Positions 45,512 to 57,547 of a DNA stretch of 64,000 nucleotides are shown here, in pieces (the stretch's first letter is position 1; every line of letters begins with the position of its first letter). The position numbers were made by a program, and so were the translations under genes. Under the pieces are notes generated by a model. That model was not told the origin of the DNA. It was given only the letters and a program-made list of their open reading frames with translations, and searched no databases. Origin of the DNA: Xylogone sp. PMI_703 (lineage: Eukaryota; Ascomycota; Leotiomycetes); contig JAJTUQ010000004.1 in NCBI GenBank assembly GCA_021399445.1, positions 1,302,001 through 1,366,000 on the forward strand, given 5' to 3'.

Positions 45512-45979
45512 AGTATCTGAGGATGAAGAGCGAGGGGGAATGCTACACGTGCTATTATCGTAGTATTCACTATTCTCCAAAGATATATTACGACATATCA
45601 AGTTCAAAATCGAGGCTCCGCTGATGCTCACATTTTGACATTTTAGCTCTGCCTAGCTCGAGATTAGCTGAGACAATAATAGGTCTCTAGGTAAAGCTCT
45701 TCTCCGTACAATATATTATGTTAGGTACCCCCGGATATAAGTTTAGTGTGCCAAGCTCCAGGAATGGTGGGAAAGTCATTATCCGTAGGGTACCTTCGAG
45801 TAATAACAGATTTTAGTGTCATTACGCAAAGGAGTGTTTGATGTCAGCAATAATCACAAAGATGGACTAGGCACTCGTTTCAGCGGAACTCGTTATATCC
45901 TAATCCTAATGATTATATAGAATATACCAAAATATCGTGGAAAGAATATTCCACGGCATCATTCTTTTGATTTATCAAC
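45512..45979. promoter_or_regulatory. Divergent promoter region of the oxidoreductase and dehydroquinase genes
   Basis: This 468-bp gap separates two divergent starts within the quinate cluster. The word GGGAAAGTCATTATCC at 45769-45784 agrees at 13 of 16 positions with the qa-1F consensus and lies 196 bp upstream of the dehydroquinase ATG. Confidence 0.4.
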
Positions 45980-46438
45980 ATGGCAAAATCAATTCTCCTC
46001 CTCAACGGCCCCAACCTCAACCTCCTCGGCACAAGAGAACCACACCTCTACGGCTCTACCACGCTCTCAGATGTAGAATCCTCCATATCTACCTACCTCT
46101 CCTCACATAATCCTCCAGTGGCGTTCTCCTCCTTCCAATCCAACCATGAGGGTGCCCTCATAGACCGTATCCACGAAGCAAGGGGAACTATTGATGCAAT
46201 TATCATAAATGCAGGAGGGTTGACCCATACCAGTGTAGCTCTAAGGGACGCTTTAGCTGGGGTAGATATTCCATTCGTAGAAGTTCACGTCACAAACGTG
46301 CATGCACGAGAGAGTTTTAGACATTTGAGTTTCCTGAGTGAGAAGGCTGCGGCGGTGATTTGTGGACTCGGAACGTATGGGTATAAGGCAGCAGCTGAGT
46401 TCTGCATCGAGCATTTAAAGGTTAGAAATAGGAGTTAG
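45980..46438 (+). CDS. qa-2: Catabolic type II 3-dehydroquinase
   Basis: A single exon encodes 152 residues, the usual size for this family. It begins [20 protein letters not shown] with the substrate loop and the active-site YGS tyrosine nearby, then [33 protein letters not shown] and [15 protein letters not shown], which contains the catalytic histidine and the arginine. These residues are all intact. The enzyme dehydrates 3-dehydroquinate to 3-dehydroshikimate in the cytosol, the second step of quinate use, and is the fungal qa-2/qutE enzyme distinct from the type I domain of AROM. It forms a divergent pair with the oxidoreductase gene. Confidence 0.95.
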   Translation: MAKSILLLNGPNLNLLGTREPHLYGSTTLSDVESSISTYLSSHNPPVAFSSFQSNHEGALIDRIHEARGTIDAIIINAGGLTHTSVALRDALAGVDIPFVEVHVTNVHARESFRHLSFLSEKAAAVICGLGTYGYKAAAEFCIEHLKVRNRS

Positions 46439-47820
46439 GCAAATGTAGACTGGGTACTACTTGAGTAACTGGCCGTCTGGATCATTATGGGCATTGCAGG
46501 AGATTCATTGATTCCACAGTGTGATTTCCGCTCGGGAGATCAGCCTCTGCCATATCATCTACCCACCCAGGCAATCAAATTCGCATTTCAAAATTAAATT
46601 CTGGTTACCTGAATTATACATATACGCAATATACCTCAAAGATAATGTGTAATTTATTGACATTAATGTTTAAAGGTGAAACTCAAAAGAGCTTTGATAG
46701 TCATGGATCCCATGCACCTTGGTTTTGGAGAACTTGCAATAGGAGACATACCCTCAAACCTGGTCGAACACCAAGTGCAAGGAGTAATCACCCACTATCA
46801 TTGAAATGCCAAGACTTTTAGTTCCATTTTCAAGACCCCAGATGTGCAATAAAACTTCTGTCCATGGACACAAGCTCACTAGCCAATCAGGAGCCATCAA
46901 TTATTGAATATAACTATATATTCCCAGATAAGCAAGTGCCACATAACACAACAGGCGCCATGATGGGTAAAGTGGTCAGGTCAAATTCCTCATTATAAAA
47001 TCTATCAGGTTACATAGAATCAGAGGTGTTTCGTCCCAGCAAAGTTTGCAAAACGCAATCTTCAGAGAACAATCCTTGAAAACTAGGTAAAATCCGGAAA
47101 AGAATGGCTGATGCCATAGATAATGTTTGAGTATTTTTGCCAAGAGCTCCCGAGGTGTCTGGCTACTTATTCACCCTGATATTTTGTTCTGATACGAGAT
47201 TAGCTTTAGCTTGGCAGCAGGCTCCGACTCCGACTTATGTAACCTCAAATATTGAAATCCACGTACCAACAAAGCTGGAGATGTTGTCGTGCGCCAAGTT
47301 CAGGGCGGTAGGATACAACAAATCTCAGAAAAGGAGGTCGCGTAAGCAGGAGTCAAAATTATGTCATAGACGACGCGTGAGAATGGCGAAAAGTATTGGC
47401 TTGGCATCTCTTCAAACTGTGCTTTATAATACAACAGATATTGTGATTATCTCTATTGGCATGGGTTCTCGCGCTCCAGATACCGGGAACGCGGAATGCC
47501 AGTATTTATCAGAAACCCTCACAGCTTCGGCAGGATGTTCTAATACTGACTAGCATACAGTAACAATGTTGGAAAGGCGCTTAACGGCAGATACACTCTC
47601 TTCCTATTGGCCATTTCATACCCTGTCGGCCCAAAATCAGTCATGACCCTCAAGGTATTATGCTAACTCGTGATAGAGAGGTGTGGATGTTCCTCCCTAC
47701 ATCACGGTCTCGCGTCAGATTTAGAGCAGTAGCCTAAGTATTGAAATTTACTGATCTAACAGAACACAATATAGCGACTTACAAACTCCATGTCTTTGAG
47801 TATTAACATCCACTGAGATA
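46439..47820. other. Intergenic region, no gene recognised
   Basis: This 1.38-kb spacer follows the dehydroquinase gene. One plus-strand frame of 138 codons (47137-47553) has no recognisable domain and an odd composition, so I do not call it a gene. No repeat or RNA gene is evident. Confidence 0.4.
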
Positions 47821-49188
47821 ATGAACTTAATGGATCACGCACTTCTCCATACACAGCATGACTTCATCAAACATATCATCAAGACAAGCTTTGGACGAGA
47901 AGTACCAATCCTTTTTAAAATGACCTCAAATACCAAAATTAACGATTTACTCCAGGTATCATCCATCGCTTCTTTGGGTCGAAATTCCAACAACTACGTT
48001 CATCTCGTTTCTCTTGTAAAAGCATCTCCGGATTTTATTGACCATGTGGTCTCATCACCCAAACCAGGCACGAAGTTACTTCCGCAATCTACGAAAGAGA
48101 TTGTAGTCCGTCTATCAAACACTGATGCCATGTTGAACAATGCAGTTCGTGTCGAGAATGAAGTTGCAGCCATCACATTAATGCAAGACGCTCTCTCCAG
48201 ATTCCCATACAGAATTGTTCCAACGTATATGACTGGAATACAGCAGCAGAGGGACAAGGTTGGATAGTGCAGGAATACATGCATGGAGAACTACTGGGCG
48301 ATAGATTCTCGAACCTCTCGGAAAGTCAGAAACAGCATGTCTTAGATCAAGTCGCGCAAGTCTTTAAGATGATTCAGTGTTATACTCCCGGCGTTACAGG
48401 ATTCGGTGGCCTCAAATTTGACGATGAAGGAAAGGTAGTCACCACTGGCTTGACAATTTGGTTTGGTGGTCCCTTCACCAGTTACACAGACATGTATCTG
48501 TATATTTTCCAAAAGCAGATAGAACTTTCTAAAAGCACGCCGCTTGTTAATGGATGGAAAGGAACTGGCCTCGATGAGCGTCTCACAGCGTTTCGTGAAT
48601 CTGGAAAGTTCTCAAAACTGTTGCATGAATACTCTAATGTTCAGCCAACTCTAGTACATGGTGACCTTAGTTAGCACTTACCAGCTTAAATTTTGGAAGA
48701 CGTCACTGACATGAACTCTAGGCTTAGAGAATATTCTCTTCAACCTGGAGACGTTGCAAATTACTGCACTGTTAGACTTTGATTTCGCACATATTGCTTC
48801 ACCAGGTGATGAGTTTTTCTACTCTTTTACGGATTTTCATGGGATTATCCCCAGCCCACTCGAGGATGGAGAGCTGAACGCTCTTCGGCTGGCCCAACTA
48901 AATGGGTTCAAGGATAATAACGTAAAAGATCTGACTGGAACAGCTGAAGTTGATTGGGAAACGGCGAAGATGTGGCAAGTCGCCATGGAGAAGTCGCAAG
49001 TGAGGTCCCCCGCTGATATCGAGAATGTTGGTGAGCTTGCTACTATCTACTGGTTTCTGCTTGATATCTGTCCCCCATATTTCTTACTCTCACGTTGGTT
49101 GAAACGAAGAACAGAAGAGCAGAAACAGGCATCTAAGAGAGAGATACAGGCAAATCTAGACAAGTATCTCAAGAGATGGGGTTACTGA
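47821..49188 (+). pseudogene. APH-family phosphotransferase gene with one-base frameshift
   Basis: Two exons (47821-48669 and 48722-49188) carry a protein of the aminoglycoside-phosphotransferase/choline-kinase-like fold. The catalytic-loop motif HGDLS spans the splice, followed by LENILFN and, later, a metal-binding LDFDFAH, all intact. The total exon length is 1316 nt, one short of a multiple of three. The frame slips near 48224: the segment before reads ...RIVPTY, and in the +1 frame the expected WNTAAEGQGW appears, with VQEYMHGELLG following. One lost base explains this. If not a sequencing error, the gene is broken, with the catalytic domain out of frame. A usual function in fungi is phosphorylation of a small alcohol or amine; the substrate is unknown. 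Confidence 0.7.
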
Positions 49189-49569
49189 TAGTCTCTCATT
49201 GTTTTCTAGTACGATAGTATAAAGGCTGCAACCATTTATAGGCAGAGTCTGCTACATTCTAAGTATGCACATTACCAGATATTACGATCCATAGAATGAG
49301 AAATGTTATATATGGATGCCTATGTTATACTTTTATAAACAACAACTTAGGAAATTGCGTAACAAAATATGTCTTCATCAAGTGAACAGTTTTACTGATT
49401 GATAATTCGGCCTTAAAGAGACCTGACTGCGTGCATACACAACTATGCATTAACTATTCTGACAAGGTCGATAGCACCAACTCGGCCTTTCCAACCCCAT
49501 TTCTCCCACGGCCCTAAGTAGCACTTCATATGGCTAGATCTTAGCCCCTAATTCCAAGGTGTAATTGCT
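49189..49569. other. Convergent intergenic region
   Basis: This 381-bp spacer lies between the convergent ends of the phosphotransferase and chitinase genes. Nothing else is recognised. Confidence 0.35.
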
Positions 49570-52500
49570 TTAAGCGTCATTCTTGGCACAGTTTCCAGTA
49601 ACCTTCTTGATTGTTCCCATTCTTGTATTTACTCTGTCTCCAAGTTTTGCTACATCTTCAGCTGCCATGCCTCGTCTAAAGCCTGCCGCCTTGGAGATGG
49701 CGCTCAAGTCAGCAAGAGCAAGAGGCGTAAGGACCAGGTCGAAGATGGCAAGTGGTGCATTATTTGGGTCATCGACAATTGTGTAGATATCTTGAGCTGC
49801 ATTACCCGCAGCACCAAGTAGCGATATAATCGTACCAATATCTGCCAGCTCCGCAATAGAGCCTACAACTTCGCCGATTACAGGAACAAAGAAGAGAATT
49901 GCACTAACGAAGGCTAGGATAAAGGCCTTACGCTTCTCGGCGTCAATCTCATCAGCAACCTGCTCGACGGTACCCATTTGTTCCGTTGCCTCGGCAATCA
50001 TGAAGATAGGCATAGAGATAGCATCAAGTAGTTCGTAACCATCACCAAACCAAGCATCGGCAGATAATTCAGTTAGAATGGAGTCGATCTGTGGACCTAA
50101 TTGCTGCACCTTTGGGAGACCATTAGATACAATATCCTTGGGGTTTGCAACATCACTTTGACTATAGCCGTTGACTACGGGGATGTTGTAATCATAACCG
50201 ATGTTGAAACAAGAATCCCCCTGTTTGGAACTAGGCGCACAGTCGTTGCCACGGTCGACGTCCTTGAAGGCCACCTTGTTCTGGCCAATACCAGTATTAG
50301 CAGCAAGATCTGCGAAGAAGCCGTTAGAGTTGGTAAGCGTCCAGTATATACTCTGTACGTATGGATTGTCTGGACCAGCACCACGTTGCGAATAGTCAGG
50401 AGGGCAAGGCTCGGTGTGGTTAGCCCATTTAATATTATCAATGGTAACGGAAGAACCGCCACCGCCATTTCCAGGGCCTGTCTCGCGCTTCGTAGGACAT
50501 GAGACTCCGGCTATACAGGTAATTTGACATTTGTCGTCGTCAAAGCAGTAGTTGCATTTGCGAGGCGTGTTGCTACACTCCGAACAGCAGTATGACGCCT
50601 CGGGGATGATACAACTGAAATACTTGTTTCCATTGTTGTAAACGAAGTCATGGACTAGCGATCCGGCGCTATCAGCAATAGACTTGGAATATGTGTTGAA
50701 CTTGCCGTCGTAGCCGTTATTGATCATATCTGTGTAGTTTGAGAGTGCCACTTTAAGGAGGTTATTGAGCGCCGTTAGCGTGTAGACGATCTGGCAATGC
50801 AGAGGAATGCTATCTGCCGCAGCATCTAGGGCCTCAATGCTATCAAAGGTGGCGTCGCATGGTGTCAGCGGATCAGTGTCAGGTAGGTCATCGGTCCCAT
50901 CATCAGTGGGTTCACCATCATCGTTACCAAATTGCTGCAGGTCCGCAGCCCAGTCAACCACACCGCCAAAGTTCAAGCCCTGCCAGCGTACCTTCCTGTT
51001 TCCCTTGATAGTTTCGTCCATGTAAGCTACCCACTGGTCACCACTGTAGGTCATGATGTAAGAATCAGCTGAACTATCATAGAATTGCGAGGCACTATTG
51101 TCGCCGGCATCAAGAATAGACAGAATCTCAGCATTCGAAATATACCCAGCAGTGTCAGTACAGTCCCCAGGTGCAGCCGTTGATTCAGGGCCTCCGTAGG
51201 TACAGTACGGATACGGGCAGCCTGGGGTAGTCATTCCAAAGGAACGCCCATAGCTGGAGAGGCCGACAGCGATCTTATTGGAAGGCACACCGGCCTTGGT
51301 GACTATTGGCTACGGTTAGTAAAGGATAAATGATAACAAAATTGAGTTATTTTGGGTACATACGCATTGCGAGAGCATACGTGGTCTCAGTTAAGTTGAC
51401 TAAATTAGGGAAATGGTTAGCCAAGTCTAATGATGTAGAAGCCCTTCTGAGGGGAGAAAAGTACCATGACTGCGTAGACAATTTCCTGCCGGACACCCGT
51501 CCTGACTAAATTGATTGCCGTAGTCCCATTGCCCCTAATATATAGTAAGCCTTCGCGCACTTTTGTAAAAAGATACAAAGATTTTGACAGCTTACGTGAA
51601 GATCGTATGTCATATATACAATGTAGTCAAGATATTGGGCCATCTGAGCAACTGGGAATGCCTTGAGATACCAGTAAGATGCTGGTGCAGCAATTGAGAT
51701 GGTCTTGCCCGATGGCATTTTACTTCGTAGAGTTTGAAGGAACGCAAGGTAGTTAGGACCATCTGAGGCCAATCCGGGAGGGATCCCAGGTATATCTGGT
51801 GCCTACGTACAATGTTAGATATCCAGAATCAAGAGCTCACAATGACTGTTTCTGGTTCACTTACACCTGGATATTCCCAGTCAATATCCACGCCATCCAA
51901 TCCATTGCTATTCAGATAGTTCACAATATTCTGAGCAAATGTGCCTGCATTCGCGGGCTGCATTGCGGTTCGTAAGGCCTCATATGTCGCAGGGTCCGTG
52001 GAATATCCCCAGCCGCCAAAGGAGATAATTTTCTTCTGTGGGTTTGCAAGGAATCCTGGCATTTGGTTATACGTATCGTCGACCTGTACACCAAAGCCAT
52101 CCGAGATAGTAGCAAACCCCCAGTGAATATGAGTATAATCGAATTGTCCCAGCCTTTCCGCACGGAGATTTAGGCATGGCCGATCCCAGTTCCACGACTC
52201 GTAGTAACCCACGTTAATGAAAGAACCTGGTGCTTGGCCATTGTTCACAATACTAGTGCCGCAGTTGGAAATACAACCGTTCTTTCCAGGGGGAGCTGTG
52301 CCTGGGTTGTTGGTTGCGCCCTTTGTTGGATCGCAAAAATCGGGAGTGATACCACACTGGCCCCAAATATTGCAGCATGCGTTCAGAGGACAAGGGTTGA
52401 GCTCCGAGATATTCTGGCCTGAACTTGGTGGCTTACTATTTGGCATAGTAGGCCCACAAATAGCATTGCTATCCGGTGCAGGCAGTGGAGGTGTTCCAGT

Positions 52501-53754
52501 GCTGAGACAGATTTTGATGCCTACAAATAGATTGTTACAACCAGACCAACCCCAAGTCTTTCCATCATTGAATGTGCTCAAGTCAGCAACTTGGAGACTA
52601 TATGTTGCAGCAATCACACCACAGAAATCTCCGGACTGAATGGTATACGCAGCACAGGAGCCGTCAGGGTTCGGCTTGGGCCTAAGGTCTGGTAAAGACC
52701 CTGACGAACAGCAAACTCTTTGTCCTACTGCCAGAGTCGAGCAGAGGGTTGAAGAAGGATTATATTGAGTGAATTGAGCAGCTGTAATTCCGCATCTGGA
52801 TGCCAGAGAGCCACAAGAGTCGCCAGATACAACCGTGGTAGTAGTACAGTCAGCTCGAGCTTGGATGTGCTTAGCACTAGCACCAGTGCTTGTTGAGTTG
52901 GTGACGCTCATCACAGGGATGATAGGAGCTTGAACAATATCAATGCCAGTAAGGTGGCTGCTCACTTGAGTCCCGTTTACACATGTGCCGTCACTCCAAG
53001 CCTTAACAGCCTTCTGCACAGCAGCCAAGTCACCTGTGGTGTCAATTGCTACACCCAACGCAAAATCAGCATTTCGGCCGTTACCACAAAGCTGGGTAAT
53101 GATGGTCTTAGGTGCTACTCCAGAACCAGTCGCAACTTGGGCCTTTATATTGTTGATAAGCTTGGGTAGCGTTTGCGAGTTATCAATAGAGGCACCAGAA
53201 TAGATTGCAACAGCAGCGCCTTGGTGATAGCCTACAACAAACTTCGCGTCGCAGTTGGACTCATCGCTGAGATAGTCTTCTAGTTGCTGTAGGGCGGAGC
53301 TGAGATTCTGTGTCCCAGCCTTGCCATTATCACCGCTCACAGCAAGATCCAAGTTCACTTGCTTGGTTTCACGTTTAGCAAGACACGAGACTGAATCACG
53401 CCTGACAGTACTGATGTCAGCAATCCCGTCAGTGTGTCTACGTCTCATTGACGTATCATTGCCACTCCCAGGTGCCAATGCGTTGTGAAAAGTGTTAGCA
53501 TCACCGGTCGTGCAAGTTCGCAGTTTAACGATCGTGTTCGGATCATCAAGAGGATTGTAGATGGCAAAATCTAGCAATATAGGTTGGTCGCAAGCATCCA
53601 GACGGTTAAGTGAAGTGTATACTGTCCAGTTCTCTGGCTTGCCACTTGCATCACAAGAAGCGGGACAGGGACGGAGAGCTGAGTAAAATGCTTTTGGGTC
53701 TGAAACTTGAGCAACCGTACCCAAGGCCAGTGAGGCCCAGATTATGGGCCGCAT
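49570..53754 (-). CDS. Killer-toxin-like GH18 chitinase with LysM and chitin-binding domains
   Basis: Five exons (53754-51865, 51802-51596, 51534-51465, 51399-51364, 51302-49570) join in frame for 1311 residues. A signal peptide-like MRPIIWASLALGTVAQV starts the protein. Then come a Cys-rich domain (residues 20-290), two LysM domains (about 303-350 and 366-418), a type 1 chitin-binding domain (about 432-475, with CCNIWGQCG) and a GH18 domain from about residue 510 with the catalytic DGVDIDWEYPG intact. The C-terminal third is a Cys-rich region with a hydrophobic stretch near residue 1210. This is the layout of fungal subgroup C (class V) chitinases, related to the alpha/beta subunit of the Kluyveromyces killer toxin. 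It would act outside the cell on chitin of self or rivals. It is divergent from a small secreted protein gene. Confidence 0.92.
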
Positions 53755-54770
53755 GCCGGAGATGAAACCAGAAGGCAAGAAAAAATCTGAAAAACAAAAC
53801 AAAGTGGTCTGTTAAAGATAACCTCAGCTAATGTTGTTCTTAACCACTTTGCAAGGCAGTGGTAGAAAAGGAACTGGACATTATATGGCAAGTGACCTTG
53901 ATATAAGGATCTATAGACTACTAAAAGAATAGAGGCTGGCCAGACATCTAAGCACAAGAGAACCACTCAATAGCCACTTGCCTAACACCTGCCATTCTGC
54001 GCTGGCGGCAATTGATCTTACTCTTCTCCTTACTCCTTTTAGTGGCATTGCAGCTGCTCCCATGAAGCTATAGATTGCGGGAACCTGGAAAGGAAGTTGC
54101 TCCGCTACAAACGTGTCTACTGAATTATAAGAATATCTTAGCCACAAAGCTAATGGATAGACGAGAGTCAGCTTACCGTATCATTGCTCGGTCCTTTTGA
54201 GAATGCCAAGGTGCTAGACTCATCCCTAGCTGTATATTCCAAATCCAACAGCCGCAGCTTCGTCGGTTTATGAAAGATTTCCATACACTCTGTAGCACAC
54301 TACTATGCCTATATTTAGCTGACTATAGTACTGATTACTCTGTACTGTATCCTTACGCCTTGCGTGACCTTCAGATATTTTGCCAAGACTAAACTTTAGG
54401 TAATAAAACGCCTACAACCGAGACCTCAATTTAACCATAACTACCAGCTACTATGAGATTAACATGTCACTACTATATATTAATTAGAGTATACCACGTT
54501 ACCACAACAGCCCCACCGCATAGTGTACGGGCTTGAAGATTAAAAATGTTATTCTTGCCCACCTCACTAGATCCTGATCGTGCGGCCCACAATTTAGGGT
54601 GCATTAGACCGTGGTTTGTCCGGGAATTTTCAGATGTATGTCCGTATATAATTGGCTGGAAATAAGGTTGTCAAGATTTCACTGTACTCGCCTGATTACT
54701 CGGCATTGTCTTATTACTATCAAATTCGGCTCTTAATTGGGCTTACGATGGCCGCGGATAGCATCTATTA

Positions 54771-54795
54771 GCTCGGACAGCTCGGACAGCTCGTT
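54771..54795. repeat. 9-bp tandem repeat, about 2.5 copies
   Basis: The word AGCTCGGAC is repeated directly twice and then partly (AGCTCG). It lies in the divergent region and is too short to suggest more than slippage. Confidence 0.6.
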
Positions 54796-55524
54796 CCACA
54801 TTACTCTTGGCGCGCCTCTTATTTTGCCTTATTTATGCCCTTCTGCACTTGAAGCGAGTTTCGAGAACGGGAAAACGCCGTCTCATAGCCTAATTTAGAA
54901 ATGCTTCCTAATATAATTTTTCGAACTAGATCATCGGAAGCTTTTGATTTGAGGAACGACTGGGAAATGAGATTATAGCGAAATGCGCGCTTATTACTCA
55001 GGATCCTGGTCCGGATCAAGAATACAACGGTACTGTATTTTAGATTAAGAGAGGATACTAGAATAGGCAGGCCAATAGCTCCTACTCTGTCTGAAGCGAT
55101 AGTTTCCCAGCCGTAAGCGCTATTATGCGACAAATTTTGCATCTTGACTTCGTTGTTGGAGCATTTGTAGTCAGTATGCTGGATCTCCTCAGATGGGATG
55201 GGATGTTGTATTTCGCCAAGAACTATCTTCCTTCCCATGCTATATTAATATCTTCGTCGGAGCCAGTTCCCAAAACAGGACTACGTCTTACAACCACACA
55301 TATTTAGCATTTGCAACGAGCGGTTTCCTAGTCTGATCTCCCACAAATTTTGCCGTTGTGCCTGACTTACTTTCCAATCAAAACTGCATCTAATATGAGG
55401 GTTTCGGCAGCACTCTTTCCCATAAAGATGTATGGGCTGCCTTAATACTAGTTTTCTCCTAAGCTTTTGTAGGTTGCCCGTCATTTGGGACTTTGATATT
55501 CGTCAATGGTCTTTTGCTTCATGG

Positions 55525-55530
55525 TATAAA
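55525..55530 (+). promoter_or_regulatory. TATA-box-like word close to a start codon
   Basis: TATAAA lies 27 bp upstream of the ATG of the secreted-protein gene. If used, the 5' leader would be almost absent, so it may be chance in AT-rich sequence. Confidence 0.25.
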
Positions 55531-55556
55531 ATATCTGTATAGAATATTACACAACG

Positions 55557-56542
55557 ATGAAGTCTCTTCTGCTTTACTTCGCTCTACTTCTGAGCAATTA
55601 TCTCCAAATTGTGTCCGGCTATGGCGTCCGCGGTGCAGCAGAGCGGTATATTTGTCTCTACAATCTAAATAGAAGCTGAATCTGACTATGATACATAGAA
55701 CTCTCTATTACATTGCTTATATAGCTGAGGAAGTCAGTGCTCCCGGCGGCTTCACTATTGCTCCCGGATGCCCCGGCAGCCGACCTGGTAATCGCTGCAC
55801 TCTAGACGAGTTCCTGCTTTACCTTTGGAAAGAGCAGCCTACCGCAGGTGATACTACAAAACCCACAGGATTTCAAACAAAAGGAAAGCAAACAAAGAAC
55901 ACCGGTATTCTCGGCAAAGCTGGGGCACAATCTCCTGACGACCTCGCTAAGTTGAGTATCGACAACATTTGGAACAAAGTCAATGGCGCTCGCTTTGATA
56001 CTGGAAAGGCTGTCACAGGAAACTCAGATGCGTCCAAGTTGCTTCCAAACCTTGCCGATGCTGACTACTACTCGGCTCTAGCAAAGTGCAGTGCTCCAAT
56101 TGCGTTGGCAGAGGAGACTCTCGGAGGTGCTGCCACGTCTGCTAACAAGCAACTTTTCAAACTGGGCAAGGATGCAGCAAATGTAGTCAATACCCTGCGC
56201 TGGGAGGATATGGAGAGCTTTCGGCTCACATTCCTCAAGAATAACCCGGCTTTGAAGGAAGCTGGCGTAGTGATCCAGACCAAGTCCACTCCCACTGGAC
56301 TAAAGGGCCGTAGTTTCGATATGATTGATGTAGCAGGAACTGTTAAACAGTACGAGGCATCTGTACCTAACGTCGCAGAGCTCATCACGGACGCCAACAA
56401 CAAATGGAAAGGAGTAACTGACGCCACATCAGGCAAGATGGTCAACGCAGAGCATCTCAAGGCTGTAGCGGCCGCTGAAGTAGCTGCAAGGGCATGTGGG
56501 TGCGTGCCCGTCACTTCTGGGCATGGGGACCTTAGGAAATAA
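55557..56542 (+). CDS. Small secreted protein of unknown function beside the chitinase
   Basis: Two exons (55557-55645 and 55699-56542, phase 2, 53-nt intron) give 310 residues. The start MKSLLLYFALLLSNYLQIVS is a clear signal peptide. The mature part has a Gly/Pro/Cys-rich segment (APGCPGSRPGNRCTLDEFL), a long polar middle, and CGC near the end. No enzymatic domain is recognised. The gene is divergent from the killer-toxin-like chitinase. In yeast killer systems the chitinase-like subunit delivers a separate small toxin subunit, so this could be a partner or cargo, but this rests only on position; it does not obviously resemble a known toxin. A LysM effector, often found beside subgroup C chitinases, is not what I see. 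Confidence 0.75.
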
Positions 56543-57547
56543 GCGGGGGATATCATTTTCATACCTACGTATTCAACTTAGCCTCAAATTATTCTTCTAG
56601 GTTCAACTCCCTATGTCGCTTCTCATTTGAGTCTCAGGAATAGAGAGAGCACACTAAGATCCTTGTCATGGTTCTCCAGGGGTTTCTTCTTAACCAGTGT
56701 GGTAAACCTAAATTGTAAAGAACAGTCTTAATTGTAGCAAGATTATAGGTTTAGCGAACTGAAATATGCATTAAGACTATAGTATGCAAAATAACTAAAC
56801 CATACTTGTATATGCAAAACTTTTGTTCGGAGTTGACGAATCGTTCGAATCCACCAATTTTGACGGTTTCAAACGGGGTTTCGACTCACAATTTTTGAAT
56901 TTGATCTGACTCTTGTTTATATGCGTAGTAAATATGTCGTGGTCTTCAGCGCTGTTTATCCGTCCTGTGTTTCGTTCTCCAGATACTGAACCGCTAAAGG
57001 GCCATTGAAACTTTATCAGAAGTCATCCGAAACACCCCCTATACTAGCTCATCGTCGTTATTTCGAATGGCGAGGAGAGAAAGTGTGCCGCTTTAAACCA
57101 TTTATGCTAAGTTGATAAGGATTTGGACAACCTAGTTATCTACTTAAATGAAATCAAGAGTAAATATATAATTCCCGGGAATGTAATTTATATATATAAT
57201 AGCTCATATTTGGATTCTGTTGAGCAGGTTGTGGCTATGTAATTCCGCAACAGCATATTGCTGATACGCACACCAAAGTGGAATGTAGTACGGCCGTATG
57301 GGTGGCAGATTGCACGATCCAAAATATCGATAGTATACATACGGCTATACTAGCCAGTTAATGTTCAGTAGTTAACTCGGGAGTTGAATTCAATCATATC
57401 ACTAAGGCTCCGTTTGAACAGGATCGAATCGGATTTGATGAAAATAGTGACTTGTATAATAAATTTCACTCAGAATACAATATTAGTATGGTTATGATAA
57501 TAACAAACGTGATTGGACATCCGGACGGGCAACCCCCATTAGCAATC
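56543..57547. other. Intergenic region, no gene recognised
   Basis: This 1-kb AT-rich region has no significant frame. It includes the 3' end of the secreted-protein gene and a long AT stretch near 57160-57200. Confidence 0.4.

Larger units (their letters stand above)
53755..55556. promoter_or_regulatory. Divergent region between chitinase and secreted-protein genes
   Basis: This 1.8-kb region separates the two divergent genes and must contain both promoters. A 139-codon minus-strand frame at 54819-55238 has no recognisable domain, and its serine- and lysine-rich composition gives no clue. A small tandem repeat is listed separately. Confidence 0.4.

Noticed and set aside
47137..47553. 138-codon plus-strand frame
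   Set aside because: No recognisable family, mixed composition and no neighbouring exon continue it; likely chance.
54819..55238. 139-codon minus-strand frame in the chitinase upstream region
   Set aside because: No domain or signal peptide is seen. It lies in a promoter region and is probably chance.
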